Shown one piece after another: positions 22,684 to 33,176 of a stretch of DNA of 64,000 bases (positions are counted from its first letter, which is position 1; every line of letters begins with the position of its first letter). Made by a program: the position numbers and the translations under genes. Below the pieces are notes generated by a model that saw only the letters and a list, made by a program, of their open reading frames with translations, did not search any database and was not told the origin of the DNA. Source of the stretch: Nageia nagi (taxonomy: Eukaryota; Pinophyta); assembly GCA_050084985.1 (NCBI GenBank), contig JBITNC010000001.1, forward strand, positions 94,674,001 to 94,738,000, read 5' to 3'.

Positions 22684-24957
22684 ACCTTGGAAGCTCCTCT
22701 TCACATCCTTGGTGTGGAAGCTCTTTTTCATTCTTCAACTTACTCTTCATCGTGAGGTAAAATCAAGAGAAGGTATAATGTCCTTCATTTTTGTCTTTTG
22801 GTCTTATTTTGCTAATGATACTAACATATTTTGAGTCATGTGCTAGATAATTTATTTTTTTGCAAATTTGGCTAAAAATAGTAATACAATGCATTTATTT
22901 TTTATACTAACCTCTAATAAGCATATTGTTAATTGGTATTAGTACATAAAAATTACATTTTTTACTCTCTAAGCCATTTATTGATTTTTAAAAAAAGAAA
23001 AGGAAAAAAAAAGGAGGTAATTAGTTCATAATGGTTTGCATTTCAAACTAAAAAGAGAGTATCATTTATATATGTTTGCAAAATAAAATATATATTTACA
23101 ATTTTTTTTGAAAGCTCTAAATTATTACTGCTATCCCTATTTTTTTAAATGTGCCATGTCACTAAGAGAAGGCTCAAAGGTCAAAAAAAATGTCTACAAG
23201 TAAATGAGTCTTTCGGACTAGTCTTCTCACTCTGCCACACACCTGACCAATAAGAAATTGGCCTTCTCATACTTATGTCTTCCCTCTAGCCTATGCTCTA
23301 TGGTGGTGGAGCACTCTTACCTCCAAACCCTTCTAAATCATGGTCCATTCATAGGCTGAGAAAAGGAGGCTCCTCGATCCTTATGCTTGTGTTGACCCTA
23401 CTTAACCATGAACCCTCTCAACAATTGCTTGGCCCCTTCTTCCACTTGATGTTAGCTCACAATGTGAACTCTCTTCTCCTTACGATCCTCATGGCCTCTC
23501 CCTTCTCAGTAGTGTGTGGATGACTTTTTTTCTTCTTATACATCTCGAGCAATGAGCTCTGCATCTACCTCTATGCTTCCTCTCTTTACAGTATAGTATT
23601 ATGTGGCTTGGCAAGCTATTGTGCTCCTCTCTCGTGCATGAGACTATGGATTCTAACCTCACCATTGGTCAACCCTCTCCTTCATAGATTCTATCCTCCT
23701 TCAATCTCTAGGCCTCTCAACTAGTCCTCTTCTCTTCTTTTTCCTGCATGAGCATGTTCTGAGTGCTTGGTCTTTAGCACTGTCTATTTATTTTGGCTTG
23801 CTGGTCAAGTTGTTCTTAATGATTCTTAATGAGTCTGACCTAGGTGGAGTAAAATTTTGAGTTTAGTATTATTATTTTTTGAAACGCTTGAAAGGCTTCT
23901 TGAGTGGCATGGAGTATATGTATGGCATTTATCATTCTATTATTCTTTAATGTCTGAAACCTTTTTTTTTTCCTTGTTCCATAAGTCTTTCCATCATTTC
24001 TTATTAAACTCGCTTTGACTTAGAGTAGAGTTTAAGTTACACTTGAATGATGACTTATTTAGTTAAATTACTTTAATGCAAAAATTGCTTAGTTAATTTT
24101 AAAAAAAATTGCATGTTTAGGCATTATAAAGGAAGTAGGTTATGGTTAGGAATTTTCTCTCTTTACAATTAAAGAAGAATTTTTTTTTACTTAAATTGCA
24201 AAAATACTTCCTTAAGTCTAGATGCTAATCCTTGGGTATTTTTTGGTAAACTTGGCATTTTTTAAAGTTAAGATTGCAATAAGAAGGATTACCTTTTAAG
24301 TAAAAAGGGGAAAAAAATTTTATTTTACTTAAAAACATTAGATCCTTATATTGCATGTCTATAATTCAAATAATGAATGCCTAAATTATGTGAATACCTC
24401 TTACGTACTTGCCTTAAAAATAGACTTGTTCTTGTCAGCAAATAAGGCATGCTTATTATTTCCTTTAATAAATTATGCATGCTTATTACTTATTTTAATT
24501 TGCATAATTAATTTTTTTTAGTTATGAAATTGATGCATGCTTACTTAAATTTTTAATTTAATGATGCTTGTTTATGACTTAATTTAAATGCTTAGGACTT
24601 ATTTTTTTAAGTAAATAATACATGATTATTACTTAAAAACTTAAGATACAATTTACTTCCTTATATAAGAATGGATTTGTGCAAAATTAGGATTGATGTA
24701 ATGATGTCCTTTAGGGGTTGGTAAACAAAACCCATTAGACACTTAGATTTCAATTTTTTTAATGGATGATGTTTTACTTATGCTCTTGTACTTCATGTTT
24801 TGCATTTCAAGTTATTTGCTTATGCAAACATTGAAATGAGGAACCCCCTAAAATGAACACATCTACACAACATGACTTGTTTGGGGAGCCATGAGGTGAG
24901 GATAGGTAGACTAGAGCCTTCAAGTATGATGATCCAAATGGTAAAAATTTTAGATAT
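22684..24957 (+). other. C6 leader
   Basis: Same architecture as the C3 leader: pyrimidine-rich head (22684-22790, sharing CACATCCTTGG with C3), A/T-rich part, a C/T-rich segment with higher GC (about 23200-23800), T-rich ACTTAAA units, CATGC repeats (24440-24640) and the conserved block (24840-24957). The open frame at 23293-23523 lies in the C/T-rich segment and has no recognisable domain. Confidence 0.65.
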
Positions 24958-25193
24958 GCAAGCTCTTGGAGACTCCTCATGACTTCCAATTGAATGACTA
25001 CTTCATGTCCATTGAAACCAGTTGTGGTTAATGATTGTATTTGGCAAAGTAGTGAGTCTCAAACTATATCTTTTTACTTCACAAATATGTAAAAATTTCT
25101 CATCTCTATTGTATCTATTTTAAGGATAACTCTCTTACTTTCTCTTTTTCTTCTCTCTTATTTTCTCTATCCCAATATTACATTAAGGAGGAG

Positions 25194-25432
25194 TGTTGGA
25201 ATGTATAATGCATTATTATAAAGGTTATGTAATAATCTTATAAGTTCACTAATACTTAAGGGTATCACTTGATACCTTAAGTATTTAAGTGAATATGATA
25301 ATGTAACTTATTCTACACTCCATTTAATGAGCATGACCCTTGGGTAAAAGGATGTGCATGTCATGCTTTTGTACATTAGATAAAAGGGTGATCCAAAGAG
25401 GGATTTTAGCCTATAAATAGAAGATTCCCTCT
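25194..25432 (+). repeat. C6 3' LTR, truncated
   Basis: Starts TGTTGGAATG after the polypurine tract AAGGAGGAG. Contains the U3 palindrome (about 25250-25286) and the TATA box TATAAATA near 25412-25419. It stops after CCTCTTT at about 25432, where repeat R resumes. Confidence 0.85.
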
Positions 25433-25800
25433 TTATGAAAATTGAAGAATTGTTGGAACTTGAAGGGATATTAATTTCAAATCTATTTATCTCTCTGGTG
25501 ACTTCATAAAAATACAAGAGTAGGATCTAAGGACAAGAAGTAGAAGATATGCAATGACCTAGTGGAGTTTATTCTAATTGTATTCCCACTAGTAGATCCT
25601 ATTGCCATTATTGGTTATAAGAAGGGATATCCTTTCCAAGTGTTGGGTTGGGTTTTCATCACTTTGATATGATAACCCTACAAGTTTATCAACCTACATT
25701 TCATGTTGAAATATCAACTAATGAATTACATTGACCAAAATCCTATGGATTTATCAACATTTCATGTTGACAAATCCTATGGGTTTCTCAATCAAAAATA
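25433..25800 (+). repeat. Repeat R, left copy, second fragment
   Basis: Aligns with 30572-30960: TTGAAGGGAT, GACTTCATAA, CCCACTAGTAGATC and the tandem-like phrases on TTTATCAAC and CATGTTGA. Direct orientation. The two R copies flank gypsy copy A (26319-30050) and could be its LTRs or a segmental duplication; no primer site was found to decide. Confidence 0.6.
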
Positions 25801-25842
25801 AATTATAATTAAAATAAGGAGAAGGATGAACATCCAAGGATG

Positions 25843-25853
25843 GCTTTATACAA
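25843..25853 (-). promoter_or_regulatory. Decayed primer-binding site of copy C7
   Basis: Minus strand TTGTATAAAGC beside the LTR end at 25855, resembling the family primer site with one base lost and two changed. The leader-like phrase CATCCTTGGATG follows, as in C3 and C6. Confidence 0.5.
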
Positions 25854-25854
25854 T

Positions 25855-26318
25855 TGAAAGAGATGAAACTCTTACACCTAAGATCACCTTGGATTGTTCT
25901 TCTACATCTAAGCAATAACTCAATAGATAAACACTCATCACACACAAGCAAGATAATCATGTATAGTGGTTCCTTTCAAGGATGAGAGGACTTCACTTCA
26001 ACTCAAGATCTTTACTTCTCAAAGATAGTTCTTACAATGCTCACAACCTCTTTCTCATCTTATCAATCTACAAAGTATGAACATAGCTTTTCTCTATTCA
26101 AGTGTATTTTACAAGGCCAAGCCCTCTATTTATAGGAGATAACCCCACCTTAACTCATCTTTTTATCCAAGGTTTACATGAGGTAAGAATGGTCAAGTTG
26201 CACTTATTTAATTCCTAAATACTAAAAGGTATTTATAAATACTTTTAGTATTTAGATGAATTAAGTAAGTGATACAATTTTAGATACCAAACAATAATGC
26301 TTTAGGAAAATTCTAACA
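25855..26318 (-). repeat. Copia LTR (copy C7), minus strand, related to the C1 LTR
   Basis: 464 bp. Minus strand starts TGTTAGAATT, like the C1 LTR, and ends ATCTCTTTCA. It has a TATAAATAG box near 26138-26130 and a U3 palindrome at 26217-26254 (AAATACTAAAA...TTTTAGTATTT) whose sequence differs from the C2/C3 type but sits in the same place. Only the LTR, a primer-site remnant and a few tens of bp of leader remain. Confidence 0.75.
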
Positions 26319-27794
26319 TAAGAATCCTAGAAATGATAGAGGTTAATTGTATTTTTTACAAATGATTTTTCTTATCTAAGTATAGGAACGATAGAGGTTT
26401 TACTAGTTGATAGAAATGGAAAAAGCTCTACAATTTTACACAAATAACAAAGGTTTCACCATTTAACACCAACCATCATTAGGGAATCAAAGGTGTTTAT
26501 TAATACTACCATTTGTATCTTATCATTTTGAGCTTGTAATTAGAAGGAAGCTTGATCAAGATTCCTTGGTGAAATCTAATCCACCATATGTATTTCAATA
26601 AATAGAATTTTAATCCTCTCAAGGTAAAGGGGAAAAAAATATTAAAAAAACCAATCATTTTGCATTTTATGCCATTAGAAATCTCTTTCTAATCACTTTC
26701 TAATGCTATAATATATAACCTATTTTGATTAGCAAAAGGTTTTTATTTTTGCCTCTAAAACTATTGTAGATAGTTGTTATGTTTGACAGTTATAAGTTGT
26801 TTAGACCATACTTATAACCATTTGTTAATGTTTGTGATATGACACAAACACTAAGATAGCTCCAAACTTAACATATGGTTTTACTACCTTATTGTGACCT
26901 AGTTGCTACTTCATTATGACCTAGTTTAAGGTCTGAATTTTGACCTTTCTACACACATCTACGAGTCAACTATCCAAAACTAGTTTTTGAGTTGCAAACA
27001 TCTAGAACTTCAAATGAAGATTCTTAAATTTCTATACCTTTTTTTGAGGCATGTAAGTAATTTTTGTAAATATCTTAATAAGTTATTTCCAACTATAAAA
27101 CAAAAAATCAATGATTTGGGAATGTTAATTTTGGCATTCAAGCATCTTCATAGCCTCTAAATTTCACATTTTGTAGCCTCTAACAATTCAAAAACTCTTA
27201 TTTGGTTTTAGATTTGATTTATAATGCTTCTCACTTATTCTTTAGCATGGTGATAATAGGATTTTGTATCTAACATGGATTCAAATACCATTTATTCTTA
27301 ATGAGTTACAGGTACCTATTCACTAATTTTTGTAGGTTGGAAAATATTCAAATCCTTCATTGGTGATATCCATAATATGCTTAGGCATATACCAAGATGG
27401 CTTCTCTTCATCCTATTTATATTCCTTTCCTTTAGCATATTAAGTTAATCATCTTTTAAGATAATCTTTAAACATTTTTCTTGGGTTTAGTTGAACGTAA
27501 ATATATTTTTCATCTCTCTTTTTTCCTTATGGAGCATCTTTAGAATATTTTTTGATGCATTTACTTTAAGATATTCCTTTTTAGGATATAGCTTTTTGGG
27601 ATTATCTTTTGTAGCATTGATATATTTGAATTATTGACTTGAACTAAGGTTGTTTCTTTATTAATCAACTTATAAGTCATATCCATGAAAGGCTCATATT
27701 TATAATCAATAGAAAAATATTTGAAATTGGGAATAATATTTTCAAGAAATACCTCTAAAATATGCACATTAGTCAATTTTTATCAAGATAATCT

Positions 27795-27834
27795 CACTAC
27801 TACACATAACCAATTTTACGCCATACCATGCATC
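27795..27834 (+). repeat. CACTA left terminal inverted repeat
   Basis: Begins CACTACTACACATAACC and continues with ACCATGCATC, which pairs with the right end. First 10 bases match perfectly. Confidence 0.88.
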
Positions 27835-28045
27835 AATCCATAGTTTTTTTTAAAAAAAATTATGTAAAGCATGACACATCAATTGATGCTAAGGGTACTA
27901 TCAAACAAAACGTAATTTTTTGCATCAATTATAATGTCATTCCTTTCATCATATATCGATATTCTAAGCATAAAATAATTAATATTATACATGACCTATA
28001 AAGCATCATTTATAGCATCCAAATTACAAGAATGATGAAGATTTC

Positions 28046-28356
28046 TTGTTTGCCTCATGCATCTTGTCAAACAATTTATAGGTCTTCTCTACGCTTCCAT
28101 ATTTTACATATATGTCTAACACTACACTCACAACCACAACATCCGATAAAAAATTAACTTTAAAGAGTCTTTGATGTATGTATAAACCCTTTTGCAAATC
28201 TCTCAAATTGGTACATCTTTTGAAAATGTTGGTAAAGGTGAATTCATTTGGTTGGACTATTGTTGGTGTTTATTGCATTTGGTGAAATAGTTTCAATGCC
28301 TGTTAAGGAAATCCATGTCTTTGGTAACCTAAAATTATCATATTCCATGAGAAGAA
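28046..28356 (-). pseudogene. Pentatricopeptide-repeat (PPR) gene fragment captured in the CACTA element
   Basis: Minus-strand reading from 28356 gives FFSWNMIILGYQRHGFP, a stop, QALKLFHQMQ, a stop, then PNEFTFTNIFKRCTNLRDLQ and, to about 28046, IHQRLF, SDVVVVSVVLDIYVKYGS and KLFDKMHEAN. The order SWN..I.GY, AL.LF..M, PN.FTF, G..IH, D.V..LVD.Y.K.GS, LFDKM is the canonical PLS-type PPR array of plant organelle RNA-binding proteins; about three repeat units are present. It has two in-frame stops and no organelle targeting sequence, so it is a dead fragment. Identity diverges right after HEAN, marking one edge of the captured segment. The parent gene is not in the window. Confidence 0.88.
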
Positions 28357-28724
28357 GTGTCATTCAATCATACAGTAAAAAACTTCATGGGTGTCCACCA
28401 AAATTTACAGGCCTGTACCAAAGTTTACGGGCAAATAAAGCATGTAATGCAAATTTTGCTTATTACAAAATGCAGATACATAATACTATCTATGTTCTTC
28501 AACATGTATTCAGATCCTACAAACCTGTATCATTAAAAATGCCCTTATAAAGGGTAATCTCCTTCTTTTACTCATCAATGGTGTCATACCTATCATTAAA
28601 AATCCATCGTTGATTAAGGGAATGCATCGACGGTTGATAGCAGATCATGCCATGATCTATGTGCATGCTCCATACCTTTTTTTTCTATTCCATTTATCAC
28701 TTGAAACATTGTTTGACACAATTA

Positions 28725-28808
28725 ATATATCAATTGATACATCAAATAATATGTCAACTAATACGTCAAATAATACATCAACTAATGCATCAACCAATGT
28801 ATCAAAAA
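28725..28808 (+). repeat. 12-bp tandem repeat, 7 units, inside the CACTA element
   Basis: Units such as ATACATCAACTA, ATATGTCAACTA and ATACGTCAAATA in an unbroken 12-bp register. The ATCAA core also recurs in both CACTA subterminal regions. It could be an expanded subterminal binding motif. Confidence 0.75.
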
Positions 28809-28885
28809 ATTGGTTTTATATAGATTGACATAGACATGCAAAATAATGATGCATCTTGCATCATGGTGTCAAAATGCAATTTTTT

Positions 28886-28925
28886 GATGTATGGTATGAT
28901 GCAAAATCGCTAAAATGTAGTAGTG
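28886..28925 (-). repeat. CACTA right terminal inverted repeat
   Basis: On the minus strand begins CACTACTACATTTTAGCG and continues to ACCATACATC. Mismatches to the left end are mostly transitions, consistent with age. Confidence 0.88.
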
Positions 28926-29664
28926 TGTCAAACTTTTTAAAATTTTGGAACAAACTTTTCTAACCTTTTATTAACAACTTGCTTACAAGGGGTTTTATAT
29001 CAGGAAATAGTCAATAACATATGAGTGCATACGAGGATATTTTAATATCAATTTGAACCATTTGTATATTGGTAATTATTTTATAGCAGAGGGGTGTTTA
29101 AAATTCATTCATACTTAAACATAAATTCTAGTGCTAAAAAAAGGGGGGTTTTATCATGACCCTCCTGCTAGGCCCTTTCCTTGATAACTGGGTTTATTTA
29201 ATTTAGTCTTCTTAGACACCAATATTAGTGATACATTAAGCTAAGGTGGTAAGATTTTTCTTACTTTGTAAATTTAAGTGATGTCTTTATTACTTAAATT
29301 CATGATTTAATCAGGATAAAATACTTAGTTGAGATCCTTATTTCATTTTATAATGAATTCAAATAGGCTTTAAATTAAAAAAAATTATTATCTTTGATAT
29401 TATATGATAAAATATAAAAAAAAAATTGTTAACCATAAATAAGATTTATTTTAAGAAAATAAATAATGATGAAATGGTTAAACTACTAAGCAATATTAAA
29501 AATTAACTTAAATTTTTCTGATAGTGAGTTTTTGAAAGGGGTTATTATTTATTATATAAGGGTTTACCATAAGGGGTTCAATAAATTAGAACAAGAGGTG
29601 GTAAATATTAAAAATAGCAGGTTTTTTAAGAAACATATGCATGCACATATTTTGAACCTTTCAA

Positions 29665-30023
29665 CTAACAAACCCTCCCATGCTTACAAGCCATGTGATC
29701 TATTAAACCTACAAGTATTTGGACATTGCACTTGAAATGATTTTTGAATAAGGTCTTCAACTTAGCATATGATGTGATGAAACAAGGTTTGAGGGTGTGA
29801 AATTTGTGTGCCTCTCCAACCAAGCTAAGTGTAAAATACTTTGCTTTCAAATTTTGATTGATATTATTCCTTAACAATGTGATATATTTAAAATCCTAAA
29901 TATGGGAATTAGGATCCCCATCTCCATTTAACTTCTCTAATTCAATATCTACGTGAGTCCCTATCAGAACAATATTTATGATTTAATTACTTAAAGAATT
30001 TCCCCTTTCTTGATTGGGGGCAT
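29665..30023 (-). pseudogene. gag: gypsy gag relic, copy A
   Basis: Minus strand from an ATG at 30023. The first 45 codons are interrupted by stops; the segment 29877-29665 is open and reads INQNLKAKYFTLSLVGEAHK, HTLKPCFITSYAKL and LFKNHF. This is the conserved gypsy gag core (hydrophobic L.L.G.A..W..L....I.....L...F...F), with the usual Trp absent. Same frame as the better copy at 38265-37924. Confidence 0.65.
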
Positions 30024-30449
30024 TCTATACTTTAGTATGATGATCCAAAATGGATCATATATAATGAAGACCAAATATCATTGGAGTGAGGATTGGTTAA
30101 TTATCATGCTTGTATGGTATTTAGAGCATTTACTATTGGTTTCATGGAAATTACTTATTGTTGAACTTGTCAAAAATAGATCAATCATGTTTGGGAAGGT
30201 ATAACTTTTGATACAAACATCCAACTGAGTTGATTCTTTTGGCATTGGAAATTCAACAAAGATACCTTTATAACAAGTATATGCATTCCATCCTTTATTG
30301 AAGCTTTTACCTTCAATTGATATATTTTCATCATAATCTTTTTGAGGGAAACTGTTATACTAGCATCAACACTACAACCAGTGCGTGTGCTGGTGTTTAA
30401 GAGGAATTTGGCTACATAATTTTGTATGGAGATGGTTCAGTATCATATT

Positions 30450-31130
30450 ATATCAAATATATTTCCATGGACCAAGTAAGAAACCTAACACCAACATTGA
30501 ACTTTGAGCCAATGTTGACCAAAAATAACATGTATGGGTAGAAGCTAAAGCGGTTCAAGTAGTTTTGAAGCCTTATGGAAGTTGGAGAACCGTTGGAAAC
30601 TTGAAGGGATAGAAATTTTGAATCTATTTATCTCCCTAGTGACTTCATAAACAATACAAGGAGGATCCAAGGATAAGAAGCATAAGAGATGGAATGATGT
30701 AGTGGAGTTTATTTTATTGTATTCCCACTAGTAGATCATATTACCATTGTTGGTTATAGACTGTTAGATAGAGACCTGAATGTAGGAATGAAAGAGCTTC
30801 ATAACAGGGAGATCCTTTCCAAGTGTTGGGTTGGGTTTATCATCACTTTGATATGACAACCTATAGGTTTATCAAACTACATTTCAGTTGACATATCAAC
30901 CAACGAATTACATTAACAAAAATCTACAAATTTAACCAACATTTTGTGTTGAAAAACCCTATAGGTTTATCAACTAACAACAAATTTTACATTAACAAAA
31001 AATCCTACAAATTTAACCAACATTTTGTGTTGAAAAACCCTATAGATTTATCAACCTATTACATTGACATTTTATTAGCATGTTAACCAAATTCACGTTG
31101 ACATATTCATGTTGATAAACCCTAAGGTTT
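30450..31130 (+). repeat. Repeat R, right copy, with internal tandem array
   Basis: Uninterrupted version of the repeat found at 22164-22240 and 25433-25800. From about 30840 to 31130 it breaks into imperfect tandem units of 72-79 bp that contain TTTAACCAACATTTTGTG, GAAAAACCCTATAG and TTTATCAAC (unit starts near 30910, 30989 and 31061). Confidence 0.65.
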
Positions 31131-31433
31131 GTATACATGAATGTCTAGTACGATGATTATTACCTAGAAATAGCTTGGTCCCACCATCTTTGATGAACAC
31201 ATATATTGATAAACTTGGGTTTATCACTAAGGCCAAATGATCAACTACAACATATATGTGTTTCCCTTTATTTATTGGTTTCACGAATAAATTGATGTTG
31301 CAGGCCATGGCGATGAAGAAGGATATGGATATGAAGGCAGTACTGAGAGTGTGTAGGAGAGTTGCGTACGTTGGGATGGGATGTGCAGGCATTGCGTTCA
31401 TGTTAGGATCTACCATTTTCTCATTAAATTTCT
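31093..31433. other. Possible host coding remnant, strand unresolved
   Basis: A short CpG-containing stretch with open frames on both strands. Plus: from ATG 31305 a 42-codon frame (AMKKDMDMK, then hydrophobic VAYVGMGCAGIAFMLGSTIF) ends at a TGA at 31431-31433 and is preceded by TTGATGTTGCAG, a good 3' splice acceptor. It could be a last exon or a small membrane protein. Minus: a 107-codon frame 31416-31093 starts MVDPNMNAMPAHPIPTYATL with a hydrophobic SISFFIAMA segment. I do not recognise either product. CpG retention (GCGTACG, TTGCG) contrasts with the decayed transposons around it and suggests later or selected sequence. Confidence 0.35.
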
Positions 31434-31439
31434 GATTTC

Positions 31440-32590
31440 TTTTATTGTAATACTGTGACGAATTTATAAGATCGATATAAAAATGGTTTGTAGAGCCATA
31501 ACTTTCATGTACAATTTACTTTTATTAGACCTTAATCCATGATTTTTTTTAACAATTTCAGATTTTATAATTTACACTTAAAAGGCACAAGGCCGTAATC
31601 GTTAGTTTTTCACGATGCATCATTCTTTGATTTTGAAGAGACTTGCTGTTCACATTATTTTAGAAAAGTTAGAAGTTTCTATATATATTTAGTATATTAT
31701 GTCAAGTTTATGTTTTGGTTTCTTGTTATCAATTTTAGGATATATTCATCCTATATGCTCTTTTCCTTTATTTAATTTTGCTTATGTTTATTTTAGGCTT
31801 TAACCTTTTTAAAAATTAAATATATGGTAGTGCTCATTTTTTTTTAGTTTTTTTTTTAAATTTTTAAAGTTAATTTTATTTTTATATCAAGATCAATGTT
31901 TTGTATACTATCATTATCCAATGATCTTAGATCTAAGATTTGGAGGGTTTTTTTTTATTAATTATGTTTTTTTTAAATTTAATTTATTTCTACTCTAGTC
32001 CTAAATAAAGTTCAAAACCTTTCATATACTTATATTTATGATTTTAAAATCTTATATTGTATTGTAACAATAATATTGTTGTCATAATATTGATATTGTT
32101 ACCATAAATTTTTTCATTTAAATAATTTTTTATTGTTTCTAATTTTCGAGTGTTTTTATTTATATTAATTGTAAATAATTTGATATGAGTTTACATATAT
32201 AATTATATTAACATCTTTTTAAAATAACTCATTCATAAAATTAATTATAAAAATTACACCTATATTTTTATACTTACAAACTATTTATTAAACATAGAAA
32301 AAAATTATTCTATAATTTTTATTGGGTTAGATAAATTGTAATAGCTCCCATCTCTTCTTCCAACAACAATTACAATAATTTATAATCTTTACAATAAAAA
32401 ACTAATAGATTACATATATATTCTTAATCTAATTCATTGTTTGTTAATTTGTATAATTAAATTAAATTCTATTTAAAATAATCCTATGAAAAATCAATAA
32501 CATTTTTATTCCTTTATGTGTAACTATATTATTTCAGAATTACACTCTGAATCGAAGTAATTCTATTATTCTTTATTCTCTATTCTTTAT
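31440..32590. other. Unassigned AT-rich DNA
   Basis: About 1.1 kb of A/T-rich sequence with long T runs (31840-31990) and no domain, LTR or tandem structure that I can see. Confidence 0.5.
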
Positions 32591-32600
32591 TTTTTTAGTG

Positions 32601-32906
32601 CTCGGGAGTTATGTATATAAGAGTACCCGAGAGGGATATTATTCTCTTATAGTCTTCAAAAGTTGTAGATTTTTGTATTCTTTCATTCTTGTTAATCCCT
32701 TCTCTTCTCATTTCTTTCCTTAGAGTGTCAGGAGTTATGTATATAAGAGTACCTGAGAGTCATATTATTTTCTTAGTGCCCAGGAATTATGTGAATAAGA
32801 ATACCTGAGTTTTATGTCAATAGGAGTTATGTCATTCTTTATTTTCAAGGTACCTGAGAGAATTGTAAAGTATAGCCAAGAGTCATGTATATAAGACTAT
32901 CTAAGA
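32601..32906. repeat. Five degenerate copies of a palindrome-containing unit
   Basis: Unit core GGAGTTATGTATATAAGAGTACC flanked by complementary arms. Copy 1 (32601-32631) has arms CTCGGG and CCCGAG; copy 2 (32728-32756) TCAGG and CCTGA; copy 3 (32779-32809) CCCAGG and CCTGAG; copies 4 (about 32822-32858) and 5 (about 32872-32906) are weaker. Spacing is 126 bp, then about 43-52 bp. Confidence 0.7.
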
Positions 32907-32978
32907 ATTATATTTATTACCTTAGAGTCTCCAAGAATTGTTGACACAAGTGTCAAAGACTTGCATAAATTTAGAGCC

Positions 32979-33176
32979 AAATTTTTAAAGAATATCAATA
33001 GAGCCTGCTGATTCTTAGACATGATGTCATAATTTTTGATCGAATCAGAGGGTCCCAAAGCAAGCAATGGTGGATGCAAATTTTTGAAGAGCATCAACAG
33101 AGCCCACCAATTTTTAGAGATGATATCATGAATTTTGGTTGAAATCAACAGGTTCCAGAAGAACTAGATCATCAAC
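32979..33176 (+). repeat. 99-bp tandem duplication
   Basis: Two units starting AAATTTTTAAAGAATATCAA (32979) and AAATTTTTGAAGAGCATCAA (33078). Both contain GAGCC, a GATGTCAT/GATATCAT phrase and a ...GGGTCC/GGTTCC end. No coding role evident. Confidence 0.75.

Larger units (their letters stand above)
22241..25432 (+). mobile_element. Copia deletion derivative C6 (LTR-leader-LTR, no coding region)
   Basis: 5' LTR 22241-22669, primer site 22672-22683, leader to about 24957, then a direct switch to 3' non-coding sequence (24958-25193) and a truncated 3' LTR (25194 to about 25432). The whole gag-pol region is absent. The leader/3' junction near 24957 joins sequence equal to C1 about 780 with C2 about 8640. 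Comparison with the uninterrupted repeat R at 30450-30960 shows about 38 bp of target (30534-30571) lost together with the 3' LTR end. Any mobility would have depended on proteins from relatives. Confidence 0.85.
27795..28925. mobile_element. Non-autonomous CACTA (CMC/En-Spm) element carrying a PPR gene fragment
   Basis: 1131 bp bounded by CACTACTACA (27795) and its complement TGTAGTAGTG (28925), the diagnostic CACTA ends. The terminal inverted repeats extend about 40 bp, and 31 of 40 positions pair. Flanking triplets are TCT (27792-27794) and TGT (28926-28928), an imperfect 3-bp target duplication. Gypsy copy B has an uninterrupted counterpart (AATGCCAAACT at 37129-37139), showing the empty site. 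No transposase is encoded; the interior holds a PPR gene fragment and a 12-bp tandem repeat. Confidence 0.88.
26319..30050 (-). mobile_element. Ty3/gypsy internal fragment, copy A
   Basis: Collinear with copy B (35690-38290) once the CACTA element is removed. Shared landmarks are TTAATTGTATT near 26343 and 35708, TTTGTAGCCTCTAAC near 27172 and 36501, and the gag block near 29700-30020 and 37950-38270. Gag-like protein is on the minus strand, so the element points left. Open segments such as 27776-27561 hold no domain I can name. Copy A diverges from B after about 30050. Confidence 0.65.

Noticed and set aside
23293-23523. 76-codon plus-strand open frame in the GC-richer part of C6
   Set aside because: Same leader block as above; no motif, and the C3 counterpart has a different protein reading.
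26319-26330. Target duplication for the C7 LTR
   Set aside because: The left end of C7 is lost, and similarity between copies A and B seems to run a few bases across the LTR edge, so no duplication can be defined.
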